Part shown: one piece after another, positions 1 to 3,959 of the stretch | Numbering within the stretch: the stretch's first letter is position 1 | Layout: each line of letters starts with the position of its first letter | NCBI GenBank assembly: GCA_002422065.1 | Contig: DITO01000221.1 | Location: forward strand, 520 to 6,510 | DNA from: Erysipelotrichaceae bacterium UBA6182 | GTDB taxonomy: Bacteria > Bacillota_I > Bacilli_A > Erysipelotrichales > Erysipelotrichaceae | Direction: 5' to 3' | Length of the DNA stretch: 5,991 nt | Notes under the pieces: model-generated | What the model was told of the DNA's origin: nothing | What the model saw: only the letters and a program-made list of their open reading frames with translations | The model's database searches: none | Made by a program: the position numbers and the translations under genes

Positions 1-2
1 AC

Positions 3-161
3 CAAAAAGAAGTTGACAAAAAGGCGTTTTATACGCATGTATGTAAATGGTGCAATCAAGAGTTCACATCTTATGGAAACAACAGAAGAGTGTATTGCAG
101 CCATGATTGTTATATAAAATCCAAGAATAGTAAAGGAGCTGTGAATCATGGAGCGCAGTAA
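3..161 (+). CDS. C-terminal part of a small zinc-finger-tailed protein (5' end outside the window)
   Basis: Frame 3 is open from the window edge to a TAA at 159-161, giving the last 52 residues of a protein. It contains a clear putative zinc-binding cluster: HVCKWC (Cys14 and Cys17 of the visible part), then YCSHDC (Cys32 and Cys36), with the segment FTSYGNNRRVY between them. This CxxC-x14-CxxxC spacing with an aromatic/glycine-rich linker looks like a treble-clef or zinc-knuckle tail. I recall similar tails on small proteins encoded in Bacillota mobile elements, but cannot name the family with certainty. The last 14 bases overlap the start of the SHOCT-like gene, which supports real coding and membership of the recombinase operon. 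The N-terminal domain, and therefore the function, cannot be seen; a DNA-binding or regulatory role is a guess. Confidence 0.65.
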   Translation, partial: QKEVDKKAFYTHVCKWCNQEFTSYGNNRRVYCSHDCYIKSKNSKGAVNHGAQ

Positions 162-417
162 CTTGGAAAAGTATTTTTTATCGATTACACCAATGAAATT
201 AATGTTGGAAGAAGGGCTTCTAACTAAACCTGATTTCATAAAAGCGGAATCATATTTAGCAGACAAATATTGTATCAAAAAAGGTAATCTTTATCGCCTT
301 ATTGACTTGACTATACCCCGAAACAGAGTGATAGATATACTACCTGCCGAGGAGGTCAAAGATGAAGAAAATAGTTATCAATATAAGCACGTTACCCAAG
401 TTAGAAAAGAGAAGTAG
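148..417 (+). CDS. SHOCT-like small protein upstream of serine recombinases
   Basis: This 89-residue protein starts at an ATG preceded by AAAGGAG (132-138) at nine-base spacing. Residues about 15-50 (PMKLMLEEGLLTKPDF, then KAESYLADKYCI and NLYR) match the SHOCT pattern: a short helix, a 'GLLT/GLIT' turn, an acidic or polar residue plus an aromatic, and a second helix ending in a KY-type motif. SHOCT is a short oligomerisation-type domain, and stand-alone versions with this KKYxI...SLYR ending are common just ahead of recombinase genes in Bacillota mobile elements. The exact role is unknown; assisting or regulating the recombinases is inferred from position. The 3' end runs 56 bp into recombinase 1 in another frame. 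The last roughly 16 residues are polar and lack any recognisable pattern, so the family-typical C-terminus may have been extended by stop-codon loss. There are no transmembrane segments or signal peptide. Confidence 0.75.
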   Translation: MERSNLEKYFLSITPMKLMLEEGLLTKPDFIKAESYLADKYCIKKGNLYRLIDLTIPRNRVIDILPAEEVKDEENSYQYKHVTQVRKEK

Positions 418-1669
418 AGTTGCTGCTTATGCTAGGGTATCGGTTAGTAAGGATGCGATGTTACAATCACTAGCAACACAAGTCAGTTACTACAAAAAAC
501 TAATTAAAGAAAATAATGCATGGCATTTCGCAGGTGTTTATGCGGATGAGGCAATGACAGGAACTAAAGACTCAAGAGCAGAGTTTCAACAACTGTTAAA
601 TGATTGTAGAGCTGGAAAGATCGATATGATCATTACGAAATCAATTTCCAGATTTGCTAGAAACACTGTCACCTTATTAGAGACCATTCGAGAGCTAAAG
701 GCACTTAATGTTGATGTATTTTTTGAAGAACAGAATATCCACACCTTAAGTGGTGAAGGAGAAATGATTCTGACATTCCTAGCCACATTTGCTCAAGAAG
801 AATCAAGAAGTGCTTCAGAAAACATGAAATGGCGCATCAAAAAAGACTTCGAGCAAGGGATCATATGGGGTAGTAAACCTTGCTTGGGTTATAAGCTTGT
901 AAACAAACAATTGATTCTAGTTCCAGAAGAAGCTGAAATTGTCAGGCTGATTTATCAACTCTATATTGATGGACATGGCGATGAACAGATCTGCAAGATA
1001 CTTGAGGAGAGAGGAATACTGCCCAAGTCTAGGACGAAGTGGTACTGGTCGACCATCAAATCAATCCTTAAAAACTACAACTACACTGGAGATCTCATTC
1101 TTCAAAAGACCTATCGAGAAAACCATTTAACCAAAAGACGAAGAGTCAACACAGGTGAATTAAATCAGTATATCGTTAAAGAAAATCATGAACCCATTGT
1201 GTCGAAAGAGCTGTTTGATCAAGTACAGAAAATCAGACAACAACGCTTGAATCAGGTTCAATCGAAACCATTACAAAAAGACTATGTTTTTTCTGGAATG
1301 ATTCGATGTGGATTATGTGGCTGGAGGTATGTCCATAAAATAACACCACACAATGAAATCTGGAAATGCTCGCATGCCAATAAACGAGGTCCAGATGGTT
1401 GTGGAGGCAAGCAAGTACCCCAAGACAAAATGATTGAAGCAGCAAATCATATCTTAAAACGAAAAGAGTTCGATGAAAAATACTTTAAATCGAAAGTTGA
1501 ATCGATCGAAGTTTTACCAGAACAAAAGCTTGTATTCAATATGAAAGATAAGTCTCAAGCTCTGTTTATTTGGAAAAGTTCAAGAAGTGATAGTTGGACT
1601 CCTGAAATGAGAGAAAAAGCTCGAATCAAAGCATTAAATCAATGGAAAGGAAGTGCTCAAAATGGCTAA
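362..1669 (+). CDS. Large serine recombinase 1 (site-specific integrase/excisionase, 435 aa)
   Basis: Predicted to cut and rejoin DNA through a 5'-phosphoserine link, integrating or excising a mobile element. The resolvase catalytic domain spans about residues 18-165. It has nucleophile Ser27 in AAYARVS, with Arg25 before it, and Arg97 and Arg100 in ITKSISRFARNT, matching the active-site arginines of the resolvase/invertase family. A 'recombinase' DNA-binding domain follows (about 175-300; LGYKLV, EEAEIVRLIYQLY, the helical SILKNYNYTGD). Then comes a zinc ribbon with Cys316, Cys319, Cys336 and Cys347. The protein lacks the long coiled coil seen in recombinase 2 and ends in a short basic tail with a WTPEMREKARIKALNQW segment. 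The ATG start is supported by AGGAGG (350-355) six bases upstream. The start overlaps the SHOCT-like gene and the stop overlaps recombinase 2. All catalytic residues are intact, so it looks functional. Confidence 0.95.
   Translation: MKKIVINISTLPKLEKRSRVAAYARVSVSKDAMLQSLATQVSYYKKLIKENNAWHFAGVYADEAMTGTKDSRAEFQQLLNDCRAGKIDMIITKSISRFARNTVTLLETIRELKALNVDVFFEEQNIHTLSGEGEMILTFLATFAQEESRSASENMKWRIKKDFEQGIIWGSKPCLGYKLVNKQLILVPEEAEIVRLIYQLYIDGHGDEQICKILEERGILPKSRTKWYWSTIKSILKNYNYTGDLILQKTYRENHLTKRRRVNTGELNQYIVKENHEPIVSKELFDQVQKIRQQRLNQVQSKPLQKDYVFSGMIRCGLCGWRYVHKITPHNEIWKCSHANKRGPDGCGGKQVPQDKMIEAANHILKRKEFDEKYFKSKVESIEVLPEQKLVFNMKDKSQALFIWKSSRSDSWTPEMREKARIKALNQWKGSAQNG
1646..1653 (+). promoter_or_regulatory. 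Ribosome binding site deciding the start of recombinase 2
   Basis: AAAGGAAG lies eight bases before the ATG at 1662. The alternative in-frame GTG at 1653 begins inside this site and has no Shine-Dalgarno of its own at usable distance, so ATG 1662 is preferred. The site lies within the 3' end of recombinase 1, consistent with coupled translation. Confidence 0.7.
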
Positions 1670-3251
1670 GGTTACAGTTATCCCATCGACAAAGAACCAG
1701 CATACACAGTTACCTAATGGATCAACTAAATTAAGACAAGTTGCTGCATATGCTCGAGTTTCCACCAACACCGATGAACAATATACGAGTTATGAAGCAC
1801 AGGTCAACTACTATAAAAAGTTCATTCAAGAACGACCTGATTGGGAGTATGTCAACGTTTATGCTGATGAAGGAATCACTGGCACTAATACCAAAAGAAG
1901 AATTGAGTTCAATAATATGATATCAGATGCACTTGCAGGTAAAATTGATCTAATCATTACTAAATCGATATCTCGTTTTGCACGCAATACCATTGACACC
2001 ATATCATTCGTTCGAAAGCTCAAAGATAATGGCATTGAAGTGTTCTTTGAAAAGGAAAACCTATGGACACTCGACCCAAAGAGTGAGTTAATCCTAACGA
2101 TTATGGCTTCCATTGCACAAGAAGAATCACGATCGATCAGTCAAAACGTGACATGGGGTAAACGAGTAAGTTTTCAACAAGGCAAGGTATCATTCGCATA
2201 CAAACACTTTCTAGGATATAAAAAAGAAAACGGTAAAATTGTGATTGCTGAAGATGAAGCGGTGATTGTAAGAATGATTTATCGAATGTTTCTGGTTGAG
2301 GGTAAAACATCTTCAGGTATAGCTAACCACTTAACATCACTCAATATCAAAACACCTACTGGCAAATCAACTAAATGGACTAAGAACACAGTGAACTCAA
2401 TCTTAACAAACGAGAAGTACAAAGGTGACGCTCTTTTACAAAAGAAGTTCACTAACAATTACCTTGACCACACACTCATAAAAAACACTGGTCAAATTCC
2501 TCAGTATTATGTTGAAAATAATCACGCAGCCATTATTGATCGTGACATGTGGGAACAAGTACAAATTGAATTAGCAAGAAGAGATGAACTGGGAGCTAAG
2601 TATTCATCATCGGATGTATTCGCATCCAAACTCATCTGTGAGGATTGTGGTGGTTTCTACGGCAAAAAGAAGTGGCATTCCAACAGTAAGTACTCCAGGT
2701 TCGTTTATCAATGTAACCGCAAGTTTGACAAAGGCAAAGAAACGTGCCGTACACCACATATCATGGAAGAAGACATCAAGCTCAAGTTCATCGAAGCTTA
2801 TAATTTGACCATGAAGGACAAAAAGAGAATCATTCAGGATTCACAAGAGGTGATTGCATTATTAACTGATACTACTCAGATAGATAATGAGATTGAGAAT
2901 CTAAATGATGAGTTGCTTGTTATTTCAGAACTCTTAAACAAGTTGATTAAAGAAAACTCGAAATCTAGTATGACTCAAGATGATTACAACAAGAAGTATG
3001 GAGAACTTACAAATCGCTATGAACGAACTCAAGAAAAGCATAATGAACTCAGCAAAGCAAGAGATAATAAGAAAGTCCAAGCACTCAATTTGAAAGCCTT
3101 TATATCCAACTTAAAGCATGTCGATGATAAAATATCGGAATGGAATGAGCCTATATGGATGTTATTAGTTAAAAGCGCAGTGGTGCATAGGGATAAGAGT
3201 ATCACATTTAAATTTCATAATAACAATGAAGCAAAAACGAAATATGTATAA
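1662..3251 (+). CDS. Large serine recombinase 2 with coiled-coil arm (529 aa)
   Basis: This is the second, divergent serine recombinase of the pair. Numbering from ATG 1662, the catalytic domain covers about residues 25-170, with nucleophile Ser34 in AAYARVS, Arg32, and Arg105 and Arg108 in ITKSISRFARNT. The recombinase DNA-binding domain is about 180-310 (FLGYKKENGKIV, EAVIVRMIYRMF, SILTNEKYKGDALLQ). The zinc ribbon uses Cys326, Cys329, Cys351 and Cys362. Residues about 405-475 form a charged, leucine-spaced coiled coil (IENLNDELLVISELLNKL, then KYGELTNRYERTQ). In large serine integrases such an arm controls synapsis and directionality. The MAKVTVIP beginning is typical of this family, supporting ATG 1662 over GTG 1653. 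The 8-bp overlap ATGGCTAA with recombinase 1 implies coupled, near-stoichiometric expression. The protein appears intact. Whether the two recombinases act as a heteromer, as proposed for Ccr pairs, or separately cannot be read from sequence. Confidence 0.95.
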   Translation: MAKVTVIPSTKNQHTQLPNGSTKLRQVAAYARVSTNTDEQYTSYEAQVNYYKKFIQERPDWEYVNVYADEGITGTNTKRRIEFNNMISDALAGKIDLIITKSISRFARNTIDTISFVRKLKDNGIEVFFEKENLWTLDPKSELILTIMASIAQEESRSISQNVTWGKRVSFQQGKVSFAYKHFLGYKKENGKIVIAEDEAVIVRMIYRMFLVEGKTSSGIANHLTSLNIKTPTGKSTKWTKNTVNSILTNEKYKGDALLQKKFTNNYLDHTLIKNTGQIPQYYVENNHAAIIDRDMWEQVQIELARRDELGAKYSSSDVFASKLICEDCGGFYGKKKWHSNSKYSRFVYQCNRKFDKGKETCRTPHIMEEDIKLKFIEAYNLTMKDKKRIIQDSQEVIALLTDTTQIDNEIENLNDELLVISELLNKLIKENSKSSMTQDDYNKKYGELTNRYERTQEKHNELSKARDNKKVQALNLKAFISNLKHVDDKISEWNEPIWMLLVKSAVVHRDKSITFKFHNNNEAKTKYV

Positions 3252-3356
3252 ATTCAAAGTAGTATCATCAACATAAAACAAACAAATAATGTCTAATATA
3301 GTATAAAAATATCAAAATATGGAGGTTTATAAAATTATTAGTAAAATTTAGACAAG

Positions 3357-3384
3357 ACTATTGATTCTAAAATAATCAAATAGT
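3357..3384. repeat. Inverted repeat overlapping the promoter, candidate operator
   Basis: The left arm ACTATTGATT (3357-3366) is mirrored by AATCAAATAGT (3374-3384), with one unpaired base and a 7-base centre. The perfect core is TTGATT-N7-AATCAA. It covers the -35 box and most of the spacer of the promoter at 3361-3389, where a bound dimer would block RNA polymerase. The adjacent HTH protein is the obvious candidate ligand (inference). It could alternatively be part of a recombinase attachment site or a chance AT-rich palindrome. Confidence 0.45.
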
Positions 3385-3389
3385 ATAAT
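3361..3389 (+). promoter_or_regulatory. Sigma-A/sigma-70 type promoter of the HTH-helicase operon
   Basis: TTGATT (3361-3366) and TATAAT (3384-3389) are separated by exactly 17 bases: a perfect -10 box, a 4-of-6 -35 box and optimal spacing. The predicted transcription start is near 3396, leaving a leader of about 26 bases before ATG 3422 with the ribosome binding site inside it. The promoter gives the HTH-helicase operon transcription independent of the recombinase cassette. Confidence 0.7.
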
Positions 3390-3408
3390 GGAGGTATAAT
3401 TAATAAAA

Positions 3409-3415
3409 AGAGGTG
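3409..3415 (+). promoter_or_regulatory. Ribosome binding site deciding the start of the HTH protein
   Basis: AGAGGTG lies six bases before ATG 3422. An in-frame GTG at 3413 is part of this site and would extend the protein by only three residues (MSI) without its own well-placed Shine-Dalgarno, so ATG 3422 is chosen. Confidence 0.65.
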
Positions 3416-3421
3416 TCCATA

Positions 3422-3949
3422 ATGATTCAATCAAAACTATTTGAACGTCTTGTAACAAAATTTTCTATTAAGGTCAATGATTTAGCAAGATATCTAGAAG
3501 TCAGTAAAGCAACGATATATAATTATCGTAATTTCGATACCTTTGATCAAATTCCGAATGACAAGCAATACAAGATTTTTTATTTGTTTGGAAAAGAAAA
3601 CATTAATGAGCTATCTCGTCTTTTGGATGAAAATGATAAAAACGTATTGGTCAAATACACAGAAAGAATAGATAGTATTTTTCAAGATAAAGAAGAAAAA
3701 GCTTCTCAAGACACTGTTGCTATTGAAACTCTCCAAAAAAGACTTTATGAAGCAAATGCACAATTAGAATCATGTCGAAATATTACAGCAATTACCACGA
3801 AATTAGAACATTTAGATGACATTACTAAAAGAGTGATCATCGATAAGATTTCTGAAATTACCCGCGAGATGAACTCCTTAGAGATTAAGAACTTTTTAGA
3901 TTATCTGCAAGTTTATGCAGTATTTTCTAAAAATGCCTTAAGGAAGTAG
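3422..3949 (+). CDS. Small helix-turn-helix / coiled-coil protein, first gene of the helicase operon
   Basis: This 175-residue protein is not of a family I recognise. Residues about 8-37 contain a convincing helix-turn-helix: VNDLARYLEVSKATIYNYRN, with the 'LARYLEVSKATIYNY' pattern of XRE/resolvase-type HTH motifs, so it probably binds DNA. Residues about 45-90 are helical and polar (YKIFYLFGKENINELSRLL). Residues about 95-150 look coiled-coil-like (IETLQKRLYEANAQLES and later TKLEHLDDITKRVIIDKI), suggesting a dimer. The C-terminus has a short hydrophobic helix (NFLDYLQVYAVFSK), but not a membrane span. It is the first gene after the 3361-3389 promoter, and its stop lies ten bases before the helicase start, so the two are almost certainly co-transcribed. 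Autorepression through the promoter palindrome, or recruitment of the helicase to DNA, are both inferences. Codon use is more AT-rich than in the recombinases, hinting at a separate origin. Confidence 0.85.
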   Translation: MIQSKLFERLVTKFSIKVNDLARYLEVSKATIYNYRNFDTFDQIPNDKQYKIFYLFGKENINELSRLLDENDKNVLVKYTERIDSIFQDKEEKASQDTVAIETLQKRLYEANAQLESCRNITAITTKLEHLDDITKRVIIDKISEITREMNSLEIKNFLDYLQVYAVFSKNALRK

Positions 3950-3953
3950 GTGA
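3948..3953 (+). promoter_or_regulatory. Ribosome binding site supporting the GTG start of the helicase gene
   Basis: AGGTGA, with GGAAG just upstream (3942-3946), lies six bases before GTG 3960 and overlaps the TAG stop of the HTH gene (3947-3949). An in-frame TGA at 3951-3953 closes the helicase frame upstream, so GTG 3960 is the first possible start. This layout implies translational coupling. Confidence 0.7.
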
Positions 3954-3959
3954 ACATTT

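Larger units (their letters stand above)
1..3251 (+). mobile_element. Tandem serine-recombinase cassette, probable part of an integrated mobile element (left limit outside the window)
   Basis: Four plus-strand genes overlap end to end: a zinc-finger-tailed protein (partial), a SHOCT-like small protein and two large serine recombinases. Overlaps of 14, 56 and 8 bp indicate a single transcript with coupled translation; its promoter lies left of the window. Paired large serine recombinases are known drivers of chromosomal cassettes and integrative elements (CcrA/CcrB of staphylococcal cassettes is the best-known pair), and small SHOCT proteins often precede such recombinases in Bacillota. The sequence shows the genes directly; that they mobilise this locus is inference. 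No attachment site pair is proven, and the right boundary could be in the 3252-3412 spacer or beyond the window. Confidence 0.6.
3298..3395 (+). repeat. Imperfect duplicated -10/Shine-Dalgarno-like block
   Basis: ATAGTATAA occurs at 3298-3306 and again at 3380-3388. TGGAGGT occurs at 3320-3326 and again at 3389-3395. In the first copy the two words are separated by 13 bases; in the second they are adjacent. Only the second copy precedes a gene directly. The first TGGAGGT has no ATG, GTG or TTG start at useful distance, so it may be a decayed translation start or coincidence in AT-rich DNA. Confidence 0.3.
3252..3412 (+). other. AT-rich spacer between the recombinase cassette and the HTH-helicase operon
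   Basis: No convincing gene is present in these 161 bases, and I see no strong GC-rich hairpin with a T-tract after the recombinase 2 stop, so a clear intrinsic terminator is absent. The spacer contains two AAAATAT copies (3306-3312 and 3314-3320). It also has an imperfect double occurrence of ATAGTATAA followed by TGGAGGT, an inverted repeat, and the promoter of the downstream operon; the last three are listed separately. Composition is visibly more AT-rich than the flanking genes. Confidence 0.6.

Noticed and set aside
586..786. 66-codon minus-strand open frame inside recombinase 1
   Set aside because: Lies antisense to the conserved catalytic domain, shows no recognisable motif, and is best explained as a shadow of the real gene.
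1233..1445. 70-codon minus-strand open frame inside recombinase 1
   Set aside because: Antisense to the zinc ribbon region; cysteine/histidine-rich composition is only the mirror of the plus-strand codons.
1859..2113. 84-codon minus-strand open frame inside recombinase 2
   Set aside because: Antisense shadow of the catalytic domain, like the similar frame in recombinase 1.
2584..2808. 74-codon plus-strand frame in another phase within recombinase 2
   Set aside because: Low-complexity serine-rich translation without a motif, fully inside the recombinase zinc ribbon region.
3321..3352. Tiny ORF after the first GGAGG in the spacer
   Set aside because: No ATG, GTG or TTG at suitable distance; only an ATT-initiated five-codon frame exists.
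3252..3360. Intrinsic terminator after recombinase 2
   Set aside because: Only weak AT-only pairings are visible (e.g. TTTAGA with TCTAAA), with no stable stem followed by a T-tract.
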